Shown in pieces: positions 39,610-47,751 of a stretch of DNA of 64,000 bases; position 1 is the stretch's first letter, and every line of letters begins with the position of its first letter. The notes below the pieces were generated by a model. It made no database searches and was not told where the DNA came from. It worked only from the letters and a program-made list of their open reading frames with translations. The position numbers and the translations under genes were made by a program. Origin of the DNA: Dokdonella sp. (lineage in GTDB: Bacteria; Pseudomonadota; Gammaproteobacteria; Xanthomonadales; Rhodanobacteraceae); contig NZ_JAGIAG010000002.1 of the NCBI RefSeq assembly GCF_017744955.1, forward strand, positions 310,001 through 374,000, written 5' to 3'.

Positions 39610-41400
39610 ATGGCTTCGAGCTACAAGATCCAGGAACACAAGGTCGACATCGTCGTGGTCGGCGCCGGCGGCGCGGGACTGCGCGCGACCTTCGGCCTCG
39701 CCGCGACCGGCCTCTCGACCGCGTGCATCACCAAGGTCTTCCCGACGCGCTCGCACACCGTCGCGGCGCAGGGCGGCATTTCCGCCGCGCTCGGCAACAT
39801 GGGTCCGGACGACTGGCGCTTCCATTTCTACGACACGATCAAGGGCTCCGACTGGCTCGGCGACCAGGACGCGATCGAGTACATGTGCAAGGAAGCGCCG
39901 GCCGCGATCATCGAACTCGAGCACTACGGCGTGCCGTTCTCGCGCACCGATGCGGGCCTAATCTACCAGCGGCCGTTCGGCGGCATGACCACCGACTACG
40001 GCAAGGGCGTCGCGCAGCGCACCTGCGCCGCGGCCGACCGTACCGGCCACGCGATCCTGCACACGCTGTACCAGCAGTCGCTCAAGCACGACGCGCGCTT
40101 CTTCGTCGAATACTTCGCGCTCGACCTGATCTTCGACGAGGAGGGCGCCTGCCGCGGCGTGCTCGCGCTCGACATGGCCGAGGGCACCTTGCATCTGTTC
40201 CGCGCGCACGGCGTCGTGCTCGCCACCGGCGGCTACGGCCGCGCGTACTTCAGCGCGACCTCCGCGCACACCTGCACCGGCGACGGCGGCGGCCTCGCGC
40301 TGCGCGCCGGCCTGCCGCTGCAGGACATGGAGTTCGTGCAGTTCCATCCGACCGGCATCTACGGCTCGGGCTGTCTGATCACCGAAGGTTCGCGCGGCGA
40401 GGGCGGCTATCTGACCAACTCGAACGGCGAGCGCTTCATGGAGCGCTACGCGCCGAACGCGAAGGATCTCGCCTCGCGCGACGTGGTCAGCCGTTCGATG
40501 ACGATCGAGATCCGCGAAGGCCGCGGCGTCGGCGAACACAAGGACCACATTCACCTCAATCTGCAGCACCTCGGTGCCGAAGTGCTGCACGAGAAGCTGC
40601 CGGGCATCTCCGAGTCGGCGCGCATCTTCGCCGGCGTCGACGTGACCAAGGAGCCGATCCCGGTCATCCCGACCGTGCACTACAACATGGGCGGCGTGCC
40701 GACCAACTACCACGGCGAAGTCGTGCGCAAGCGCGGCGACGACAACGATTCGGTCGTGCCGGGCCTCTACGCGATCGGCGAGGCGGCCTGCGTGTCGGTG
40801 CACGGCGCCAACCGCCTCGGCTCCAATTCGCTGCTCGATCTAGTCGTGTTCGGCCGCGCGGTCGCTCAGCGCTGCGCGGCGACGATCAAGCCGGGCCAGC
40901 CGCACAAGGCGCTGCCGGCCTCGGCCTGCGATCAGGCGCTGGCGAACCTGGATCGCCTGCGCCACGCGAACGGCTCGATGCCGACCGCGGAAATCCGCGC
41001 CAACATGCAGAAGACGATGCAGGCCGACGCCGCCGTGTTCCGCACCGAGAAGACCTTGCAGGAAGGCTGCGCGAAGATGGCGCAGGTGTTCGCCTCGTTC
41101 GAGGACGTGAAGGTGTCGGACCGCTCGCTGGTCTGGAACTCCGACCTGATCGAGACCTACGAGCTGCAGAACCTGCTCTACAACGCGGTCGCGACGATCA
41201 ACTCCGCCGAGCAGCGCCACGAGAGCCGCGGCGCGCACGCACGCGAGGACTATCCCGAGCGCGACGACGCCAACTGGATGAAGCACACGCTGGTGAACGT
41301 CGACGCGAACGGCAAGTGCTCGTTCGATTTCCGCCCGGTGCACATGAACACGTTGACCACGGACGTCGAGCCGGTGCCGCCGAAGAAGCGGGTGTACTGA
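39610..41400 (+). CDS. sdhA: Succinate dehydrogenase flavoprotein subunit
   Basis: 596 aa, full length. The FAD Rossmann motif [11 protein letters not shown] is at about residues 16-26. The covalent FAD-His is in [11 protein letters not shown] (His49). Active-site regions include [54 protein letters not shown] and [19 protein letters not shown]. It oxidises succinate to fumarate, passing electrons to SdhB. It is followed not directly by sdhB but by a 103-bp gap containing a repeat element. Confidence 0.97.
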   Translation: MASSYKIQEHKVDIVVVGAGGAGLRATFGLAATGLSTACITKVFPTRSHTVAAQGGISAALGNMGPDDWRFHFYDTIKGSDWLGDQDAIEYMCKEAPAAIIELEHYGVPFSRTDAGLIYQRPFGGMTTDYGKGVAQRTCAAADRTGHAILHTLYQQSLKHDARFFVEYFALDLIFDEEGACRGVLALDMAEGTLHLFRAHGVVLATGGYGRAYFSATSAHTCTGDGGGLALRAGLPLQDMEFVQFHPTGIYGSGCLITEGSRGEGGYLTNSNGERFMERYAPNAKDLASRDVVSRSMTIEIREGRGVGEHKDHIHLNLQHLGAEVLHEKLPGISESARIFAGVDVTKEPIPVIPTVHYNMGGVPTNYHGEVVRKRGDDNDSVVPGLYAIGEAACVSVHGANRLGSNSLLDLVVFGRAVAQRCAATIKPGQPHKALPASACDQALANLDRLRHANGSMPTAEIRANMQKTMQADAAVFRTEKTLQEGCAKMAQVFASFEDVKVSDRSLVWNSDLIETYELQNLLYNAVATINSAEQRHESRGAHAREDYPERDDANWMKHTLVNVDANGKCSFDFRPVHMNTLTTDVEPVPPKKRVY

Positions 41401-41405
41401 TGCTG

Positions 41406-41494
41406 TGATTGGTGATTCGTGATTGGTGATTCGCGAAGGCCGACGGCGACGCGAATCCGCTCTTTCGAATCACGAATTGCCGATGACGAATCAC
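41406..41494 (+). repeat. Dispersed palindromic element, GTGATTGGTGATT family, copy 1, inside sdh operon
   Basis: The left arm has repeated GTGATTGGTGATTCGTGATT; the right arm has CGAATCACGAATT and GACGAATCAC, its imperfect complement. It lies between sdhA and sdhB. The sdhB ribosome-binding region (CACGGAACC) begins in its right edge. A second copy is at 46451-46574. Confidence 0.8.
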
Positions 41495-41503
41495 GGAACC
41501 GAT

Positions 41504-42289
41504 ATGGCCGAATTCACTCTCCCCAAGAACTCCAAGATCAAGGCCGGCAAGCACTTCCCGGCCAAGTCCGGCGCGAAGAAGCTGCGCACGTTCCGCATCT
41601 ACCGCTGGACGCCGGACGACGGCGAGAACCCGCGCGTGGACACCTACGAGGTCGACCTGGCCGCCTGTGGGCCGATGGTTCTCGACGCGCTGATCAAGAT
41701 CAAGAACGAGATCGATCCGACGCTGACCTTCCGCCGCTCCTGCCGCGAGGGCATCTGCGGCTCGTGCGCGATGAACATCGACGGCACCAACACGCTGGCC
41801 TGCACCAAGGCGATCGAGGACTGTCCGTCCGGCGACGTGAAGATCTACCCGCTGCCGCACATGCCGGTGGTCAAGGACCTGGTGCCGGACCTGACGCACT
41901 TCTACGCCCAGCTCGCCTCGGTCAAGCCGTGGCTGCGCGCGGAGACGCCGCCGCCGCCGGACAAGGAGCGGCTGCAGTCGAAGGAGGACCGCGCCAAGCT
42001 CGACGGTCTGTACGAATGCATCCTCTGCGCGTGCTGCACCACCTCCTGCCCGAGCTACTGGTGGAACAGCGAACGCTACCTCGGCCCGGCCGTGCTGCTG
42101 CAGGCCTATCGCTGGATCGTCGACTCGCGTGACGAGGACACCGGCGCGCGCCTGGACGAACTCGAAGACCCGTTCAAGCTGTACCGCTGCCACACGATCA
42201 TGAACTGCGCGCGCACCTGTCCGAAGGGCCTGAATCCGGCCAAGGCGATCGCGGAAACGAAGAAGCTGATCGCCGAGCGCGCGGGCTGA
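41504..42289 (+). CDS. sdhB: Succinate dehydrogenase iron-sulfur subunit
   Basis: 261 aa. The [2Fe-2S] cluster ligands are in [12 protein letters not shown] and the later Cys of TLACTK. [4Fe-4S] and [3Fe-4S] ligands are in [16 protein letters not shown] and [17 protein letters not shown]. It passes electrons from SdhA to the SdhCD quinone site. ATG 41504 directly follows the repeat element that separates it from sdhA. Confidence 0.96.
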   Translation: MAEFTLPKNSKIKAGKHFPAKSGAKKLRTFRIYRWTPDDGENPRVDTYEVDLAACGPMVLDALIKIKNEIDPTLTFRRSCREGICGSCAMNIDGTNTLACTKAIEDCPSGDVKIYPLPHMPVVKDLVPDLTHFYAQLASVKPWLRAETPPPPDKERLQSKEDRAKLDGLYECILCACCTTSCPSYWWNSERYLGPAVLLQAYRWIVDSRDEDTGARLDELEDPFKLYRCHTIMNCARTCPKGLNPAKAIAETKKLIAERAG

Positions 42290-42337
42290 GGCCTCGCCGA
42301 TGCGCGTCGCGCGATCGGTCCGGCGGACCTCGGCGAG

Positions 42338-42580
42338 ATGAGCGCCGAGGCGCGCCTGCGCTGGCGTTGCCGTCGCGGTACGCGCGAACTCGACGCCTTG
42401 CTCGGCGGCTGGCTGCGCGATTGCTACGCCCAGGCCGACGATCAGCGCCGCGCCGATTTCGATCGGCTGCTCGACGTGCAGGACCCCGATCTGTGGGATT
42501 GGCTGATGGGCCATTCGGTGCCGGCCGACTCCGGCTTCGCCGCGCTCGTCGATGAAATCCGCGCCCGCCATCGCGTTTGA
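42338..42580 (+). CDS. sdhE: Succinate dehydrogenase flavinylation factor SdhE
   Basis: 80 aa. The RGxxE motif of the family is present as RRGTRELD (R13, G14, E17), followed by DFDRLLDVQDPDLWDWLMG. It assists covalent attachment of FAD to SdhA. It is 48 bp after sdhB and overlaps the start of the next gene by 29 bp. Length and motif match E. coli SdhE. Confidence 0.93.
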   Translation: MSAEARLRWRCRRGTRELDALLGGWLRDCYAQADDQRRADFDRLLDVQDPDLWDWLMGHSVPADSGFAALVDEIRARHRV

Positions 42581-42992
42581 CCTGCGTCCCTCGCGCCGGA
42601 TCGGCGCGGTCGTCTGCGCGCTCGTCGCGCTCGCGATGCTGGCGCCGTGGCTGACGAGCCTGTCGACGGAAGTCGCCGCCGCGTCGTCGCTGGGAGCATT
42701 CGCGCTCGGCGCCTCCGCTTTGTGGCGGCATCGGCGGCCGAATTTCCGACGCGCCGCCTGGCGCGAGTCCGGCTGGGTCCTGCTCGATCGCGACGGCCAC
42801 GAGCACCCCGCCGAACTCGAATCGCCGTTCCGCCTCGGCGCGTTGCTCGCGCTCGGCTTTCGCCATGGTCCGCGCGCGCGGTTCCGCTTCCTGCTGGCGC
42901 CGGACAATCTCGATGCCGATACGCGGCGACGGCTGATCCTGCTGCTCGCGCGCGGCGGCGACGCGGCGGCGGATTCCGCCGTGATTCGCTGA
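42552..42992 (+). CDS. ygfX: YgfX-like membrane protein
   Basis: 146 aa. Two membrane helices near the N-terminus (IGAVVCALVALAMLAPWL and ASSLGAFALGASALW), then a cytoplasmic beta-rich domain with the family-type SGWVLLDRDGHEHPAEL and ARFRFLLAPDNLDADTRRRLILLLA. YgfX (CptA) is the usual partner downstream of sdhE. Its start overlaps sdhE. Function of the family is disputed: inner-membrane partner of SdhE or toxin. Confidence 0.8.
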   Translation: MKSAPAIAFDLRPSRRIGAVVCALVALAMLAPWLTSLSTEVAAASSLGAFALGASALWRHRRPNFRRAAWRESGWVLLDRDGHEHPAELESPFRLGALLALGFRHGPRARFRFLLAPDNLDADTRRRLILLLARGGDAAADSAVIR

Positions 42993-43010
42993 AGGAACTT
43001 CGGACGGCTT

Positions 43011-43094
43011 CGTCATTCCCGCGAAAGCGGAGATCCAGCCGCTTTTGATCCTGGCTGGAAATCGATGCGGATCCGCGCTTTCGCGGGGATGACG
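43011..43094. repeat. REP-like palindromic element, CATTCCCGCGAAAGCGG family
   Basis: CGTCATTCCCGCGAAAGCGG (left) and CGCTTTCGCGGGGATGACG (right) are imperfect inverted repeats, about 26 bp per arm with three mismatches. It fills the gap between convergent ygfX and kefC genes. Related half-copies are at 18558 and about 34089. Confidence 0.8.
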
Positions 43095-43152
43095 GCATTC
43101 GCGGGTCGAGGTGCCGCGCACGGCGCCCACGGCCGTGTCGCAGGGTTTGCGG

Positions 43153-44976
43153 CTAAGGCGTCGCTTCGCGCGCCGCGACCTCGGCGGTCTCCTCGCTCAG
43201 CGCGACGCTCTCGCGCTGCGGCTTCGTCAGCGGCGTCGGCTTGGGCTGGTTGCCGATCAGCAGATGGCGGCCGACGCGCAGTCCTTCGGTCACGTCGACG
43301 ACGAAGCGCTCGGCGTCGCGGCGGCGCACTTCTTCGGCCGTCTCGTGTGCCGCGTCGGCGTCGACGCCGAGTTCGCGCAGCGCCGCCTCGCCGAACGCGA
43401 TCGCCGCGTCGAAGGTCTCGCGCACCTGGTAGTCGACGCCCTGGCCGACCAGCTCCACCGCATGGCGGCGGTCGTACGCGCGCACGAGCAGCTTGGCCTG
43501 CGGGAACTCGTGGCGCGCCAGCTCGACGATGACCTTGGTCGCGGCGCGGTCGTCGACGCAGACCGCGATCGCGCACGCCGTGGCCGCGCCGGAGGCGCGC
43601 AGCACGTCGATGCGACGTCCGTCGCCGTAGTAGATCTTGAAGCCGAACTCGGCGGCCGAGCGGATCATCTCGGTGTCGGTGTCGATGATCGCGACGTCGT
43701 AGCCGCGCGCGAGCAGCGGCTGGCTGACCACCTGGCCGAAGCGGCCGAAGCCGATGATCAGCACGCTGCCGGCGAGGCCGTCCGCGGTTTCGATGCCGTC
43801 CATCGACGGCCCGCGCACCGGCGTCAGCTTGCGCAGCGCGAGCGTCGCCAGCGGCGTCAGCGCCATCGACAGCACGACGATCGCGGTGAGATTGGCGTTG
43901 ACCGTCGCGTCGATGACGCCGGCCGCCGATGCCGAGGAGAACAGCACGAAGGCGAACTCGCCGCCCTGCGCCATCAGCACCGCGCGGTCGATCGCCTCGC
44001 CGTGGCTGGAGCGCGTGAGGCGCGCGACGAAGTAGATGCACAGCGCCTTGGCCAGCATCAGCGCGAGCACGCCGGCGACGATCAGCGGCGCGTTGCGCGT
44101 GACCACGTCGACGTCGAGCGACATGCCGACGGCGAGGAAGAACAGGCCGAGCAGGACGCCGCGGAACGGCTCGACGTCGGCTTCGAGCTGATGGCGGAAG
44201 GTGGATTCGGACAGCAGCACGCCGGCGAGGAACGCGCCCATCGCCATCGACAACCCGCCGATCTGCATCAGCAGCGCCGAGCCGAGCACCACCAGCAGCG
44301 CCGCCGCCGTCATCACCTCGCGCGCCTTGGCCGCGGCGAGCACGCGGAACAGCGGGTTGAGCAGCCAGATGCCGGCGGCGATCAGGCCGGCCAGCGAGGC
44401 GACACCGATGCCGATGCTGGCCCAGCGCGAATGTCCGGTGTCGACGGCCTGCGGCGACATGAAGGCGACGATCGCCAGCAGCGGCACGATCAGCAGATCC
44501 TCGAACAGCAGGATCGAGACGATCTTCTGGCCGCCGGGCAGGTTGAGGTCGCCGCGCTCGGCGAGCAGCTGCATGACGATCGCGGTCGAGGTCAGCACGA
44601 ACCCCGCGGCGCCGATGAAGGCGACCGCGGGAGGGAAGCCGAACAGCATGCCGACGCCGGTCAGCGCCAGCGAGCAGACCAGGATCTGCAGCGCGCCGAG
44701 GCCGAAGATCTCGCGGCGCAGATTCCACAGGTGCGAGGGCTGCATCTCCAGCCCGATGACGAACAGGAACATCACCACGCCGAGCTCGGCGACGTGCAGG
44801 ATCGCCGCCGGATCGGAGAACCAGCCGAGCCCGAACGGACCGATCAGCAGGCCGGCGGCGAGATAGCCGAGCACCGAGCCGAGGCCAATGCGCCGGAAGA
44901 TCGGCACCATGACCACGGCCGCTCCGAGCAGCGCCACCACCTTGACCAGTTCGCCGCCAGCGCCTTCCGCCGCCAT
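43153..44976 (-). CDS. CPA2 monovalent cation:proton antiporter, KefC/YbaL type
   Basis: 607 aa. A twelve-helix CPA2 transporter domain (about residues 1-385; FGLGWFSDP, PPAVAFIGAAGFVLTSTAIVMQLL, ALLMQIGGLSMAMGAFLAGVLLSES) is followed by a TrkA-N Rossmann domain (LIIGFGRFGQVVSQPLLARG, about 411-430) that binds NAD or a nucleotide for gating. It may export K+ in exchange for H+ under stress. No KefF/KefG partner lies next to it. GGGAG precedes ATG 44976. Confidence 0.9.
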   Translation of the reverse strand: MAAEGAGGELVKVVALLGAAVVMVPIFRRIGLGSVLGYLAAGLLIGPFGLGWFSDPAAILHVAELGVVMFLFVIGLEMQPSHLWNLRREIFGLGALQILVCSLALTGVGMLFGFPPAVAFIGAAGFVLTSTAIVMQLLAERGDLNLPGGQKIVSILLFEDLLIVPLLAIVAFMSPQAVDTGHSRWASIGIGVASLAGLIAAGIWLLNPLFRVLAAAKAREVMTAAALLVVLGSALLMQIGGLSMAMGAFLAGVLLSESTFRHQLEADVEPFRGVLLGLFFLAVGMSLDVDVVTRNAPLIVAGVLALMLAKALCIYFVARLTRSSHGEAIDRAVLMAQGGEFAFVLFSSASAAGVIDATVNANLTAIVVLSMALTPLATLALRKLTPVRGPSMDGIETADGLAGSVLIIGFGRFGQVVSQPLLARGYDVAIIDTDTEMIRSAAEFGFKIYYGDGRRIDVLRASGAATACAIAVCVDDRAATKVIVELARHEFPQAKLLVRAYDRRHAVELVGQGVDYQVRETFDAAIAFGEAALRELGVDADAAHETAEEVRRRDAERFVVDVTEGLRVGRHLLIGNQPKPTPLTKPQRESVALSEETAEVAAREATP

Positions 44977-45191
44977 GTTCGTTCTCCCGGAGCCGAACCC
45001 GCATGCTACCGCGTGCCTCGGCGGCGAGCAGCGGCGGCGTACGCCTGGGCGGCTCCGCGCACGCGGCGAAGTCCTACAGGGCCGATCGCCGTTCTCGCTT
45101 GCCGCCGCCGTGCGCTTGCGGCACTCTCGCCGCCGTTCGCTGTCGCAGAGCGACCGCCTCCCGCCGCGCCGCCAAGGAATCGCGAAGCCGC

Positions 45192-46448
45192 ATGTTCCGT
45201 CCCCTCGAAGTCTTCGTCGGCCTGCGCTACACGCGCGCGAAGCGGCGCAATCATTTCATCTCGTTCATCTCGCTGGTCTCGATCCTCGGCATTGCGGTCG
45301 GCGTGACCGCCCTGATCACGGTGATCTCGGTGATGAACGGCTTCGACCGCGAGCTGAAGCAGCGCATCCTCGGCATGGTCTCGCACGCGACGATCGAGGG
45401 CGTCGACGAGACCGTGCGCGACTGGCCGGAGGCGGTCAAGCTCGCCTACGCCAACTCGCACGTGCAGGGCGCCGCGCCGTACGTCGAGCGCCAGGCGATG
45501 CTGCAGGGCGTGCGCGTCAGCGGCGCGATCGTGCGCGGCGTGATGCCGGACCTGGAGCCGAAGGTGTCCGACATCGACCGGCGCATGGTGCAGGGCAAGC
45601 TCGCCGATCTGGTCGCCGGCCAGTTCGGCATCGTGCTCGGCAAGGAACTGGCGATGACGCTCGGCGTCGGTGTCGGCGACAAGGTCACCGTGTTCGCGCC
45701 GGAATTCAGCGCCACGCCGATCGGCGCGATCCCGCGCACCAAGCGCTTCACCGTGGTCGGCGTGTTCGAGGCCGGCATGCAGGAGTACGACTCCGGCCTC
45801 GCCGTGATGCAGATGCAGGACGCCGAGACCCTGTACCGCCTCGACGGTCCGACCGGCATCCGCATCAAGCTCGACGACATGTTCCGCGCGTTCGCGGTCG
45901 GGCGCGAACTGGCGCAGGATCTCGCCGACCGGCTCGGCGCCGGCTACTACCGCGTCACCGACTGGATGCAGGGCCACAGCAACTTCTTCAAGGCGGTCGC
46001 AATGGAGAAGAAGGTGATGTTCCTGATCCTCTCGCTGATCGTCGCGGTCGCCGCGTTCAACCTCGTCTCGACGCTGGTGATGCTGGTGCAGGACAAGCAG
46101 GCCGACATCGCGATCCTGCGCACGCTGGGGCAGAGCCCGGCCTCGGTGATGGGCACCTTCATGGTGCAGGGCGTGCTGGTCGGCTCGCTCGGCATCGCGC
46201 TCGGCCTGTTGTTCGGCGTGCTGCTCGCCTCGAACCTGCCGGCGATCATCCGCTGGATCGAGCAGACCTTCCACGTCGCCTTCCTGTCGCCCGACGTCTA
46301 CTACATCAGCGAACTGCCCAGTGAATTGCATTGGGACGACGTGATCTGGATCGCCGTGACCGCGTTCGTGTTCTGCACCCTGGCCACGCTGTACCCGGCG
46401 CGGCGCGCGGCGAAGACCGAGCCGGCGGCGGCGTTGAGGTATGAGTAG
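45192..46448 (+). CDS. lolC: Lipoprotein-releasing ABC transporter permease LolC/LolE
   Basis: 418 aa. The N-terminus PLEVFVGLRYTRAKRRNHFISFIS and four-helix MacB/LolC layout are typical; the TM1 region contains the LolC/E-type IAVGVTALITVISVMNGF. It extracts lipoproteins from the inner membrane for LolA. The LolD ATPase follows 81 bp downstream. No second permease (LolE) is adjacent, as in species with a single LolF-like protein; whether this one plays both roles is unknown. Confidence 0.9.
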   Translation: MFRPLEVFVGLRYTRAKRRNHFISFISLVSILGIAVGVTALITVISVMNGFDRELKQRILGMVSHATIEGVDETVRDWPEAVKLAYANSHVQGAAPYVERQAMLQGVRVSGAIVRGVMPDLEPKVSDIDRRMVQGKLADLVAGQFGIVLGKELAMTLGVGVGDKVTVFAPEFSATPIGAIPRTKRFTVVGVFEAGMQEYDSGLAVMQMQDAETLYRLDGPTGIRIKLDDMFRAFAVGRELAQDLADRLGAGYYRVTDWMQGHSNFFKAVAMEKKVMFLILSLIVAVAAFNLVSTLVMLVQDKQADIAILRTLGQSPASVMGTFMVQGVLVGSLGIALGLLFGVLLASNLPAIIRWIEQTFHVAFLSPDVYYISELPSELHWDDVIWIAVTAFVFCTLATLYPARRAAKTEPAAALRYE

Positions 46449-46450
46449 CG

Positions 46451-46574
46451 GTGATTGGGAATGAGTGATTGGTGATTCGTTGAAACCCAGACAAGAACGC
46501 TTCGCCCCGTCGTCCATCCGCGAGCCAGCATGAATTCCGTCTCTTCCAATCACCCATCGGCCATCACCCATCAC
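46451..46574 (+). repeat. Dispersed palindromic element, GTGATTGGTGATT family, copy 2
   Basis: The left arm has GTGATTGGGAATGAGTGATT and GGTGATTCG; the right arm CCAATCACCCATCGG and CCATCACCCATCAC is its complement. The left part is in the lolC-lolD gap. The right part runs through codons 6-15 of lolD as annotated. Confidence 0.75.
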
Positions 46575-47288
46575 GGCTCCCCCGAGACGGTGCTGCGCGC
46601 CGCCAGGATCGCCAAGACCTACCAGGAAGGCAGCCTGCGCACCGATGTGCTGCGCGAGGTCGACCTGGAGGTGCGGCGCGGCGAGACCGTCGCGATCATC
46701 GGAGCCTCCGGCACCGGCAAGAGCACCTTGCTGCACATCCTCGGCGGGCTCGACCAGCCGAGCGCCGGCGAGGTGATGGTCGAGGGACAGACGATGTCGC
46801 GCCTGACCGACCGCGCGCGCGGCGAGCTGCGCAACCGTTCGCTCGGCTTCGTGTACCAGTTCCATCATCTGCTGCCGGAATTCACCGCGGTGGAGAACGT
46901 GTGCATGCCGCTGCTGATCCGCGGCACCGCGATCGCCGAGGCGCGCGAGCGCGCGGTCGCGCTGCTCGGCCGCGTGGGTCTCGGCGCGCGGCTGGAGCAC
47001 AAGCCCGGCGAGCTGTCCGGTGGCGAGCGCCAGCGCTGCGCGGTCGCGCGCGCGCTGGTCACGCGGCCGGCCTGCGTGCTCGGCGACGAGCCGACCGGCA
47101 ACCTCGACGAAAAGAACGCGGCGCAGGTCTACGACCTGATGCTCGAGCTCAATCGCGAAGTGGGCACGGCGCTGGTGCTGGTCACGCACGACCCCAAGCT
47201 CGCGGCGCGCGCCGACCGCATCCTGGAACTGTCCGGTGGAACGCTGGGCGTCGCGCATGCGGCGCCGTCGGCGGCCGACGTCCGTTAG
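46530..47288 (+). CDS. lolD: Lipoprotein-releasing ABC transporter ATPase LolD
   Basis: 252 aa. Walker [10 protein letters not shown] (58-66), Q-loop region [22 protein letters not shown] (the LolD motif), ABC signature [15 protein letters not shown] and Walker [12 protein letters not shown] are intact. ATP hydrolysis powers LolCDE. The first 15 residues, including NHPSAITHH (7-15), come from a palindromic repeat element. A GTG at 46590 would give a start closer to other LolD proteins, but it has no clear Shine-Dalgarno. Confidence 0.93.
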   Translation: MNSVSSNHPSAITHHGSPETVLRAARIAKTYQEGSLRTDVLREVDLEVRRGETVAIIGASGTGKSTLLHILGGLDQPSAGEVMVEGQTMSRLTDRARGELRNRSLGFVYQFHHLLPEFTAVENVCMPLLIRGTAIAEARERAVALLGRVGLGARLEHKPGELSGGERQRCAVARALVTRPACVLGDEPTGNLDEKNAAQVYDLMLELNREVGTALVLVTHDPKLAARADRILELSGGTLGVAHAAPSAADVR

Positions 47289-47301
47289 GCGAGGAGGGCC
47301 C

Positions 47302-47670
47302 ATGCGTTTCGGCAAGACGACACCGATCCTGCGCATCTTCGACGTAGCCAAGGCGAAGGAGTTCTACATCGGCTATCTGGGCTTCACGCTCGACTGGACG
47401 CATTGCTTCGAGGAAGGCATGCCGCTGTACATGCAGATATCCCGCGACGGCTGCGTGCTGCACCTGTCCGAGCACCACGGCGACGCGTGTCCGGGATCGG
47501 CGATGCGCATCGAGACGGACGACGTCGAGGCCTTCCATCGCGAGCTGGCGGCCAAGCCGTATGCGTACATGCGGCCCGGGATCGAGGACACGCCTTGGAA
47601 CAGCAAGGACGTCTGCGTGATCGATCCGTTCGGCAACCGGTTGACGTTCACCAACGCGATCAGCACCTGA
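47302..47670 (+). CDS. Glyoxalase-superfamily (VOC, bleomycin-resistance-like) protein
   Basis: 122 aa, one VOC domain. MRFGKTTPILRIFDVAKAKEFYIGYLGFTLDW opens, then VLHLSEHHGDACPGSAMRI and a closing VIDPFGNRLTFTN. It resembles single-domain Glyoxalase_7/Ble-like proteins that bind small ligands. No resistance function can be inferred from sequence alone. GGAGG lies 6 nt before ATG 47302; it follows lolD by 13 bp. Confidence 0.82.
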   Translation: MRFGKTTPILRIFDVAKAKEFYIGYLGFTLDWTHCFEEGMPLYMQISRDGCVLHLSEHHGDACPGSAMRIETDDVEAFHRELAAKPYAYMRPGIEDTPWNSKDVCVIDPFGNRLTFTNAIST

Positions 47671-47751
47671 TCGTCCGCGCCGGAGCTGCCTGCTCCGGCG
47701 CGACAGGGCACGGAAGTCGAACGCGCGAGGACGCGCTTCGCCGGAGGGCGA

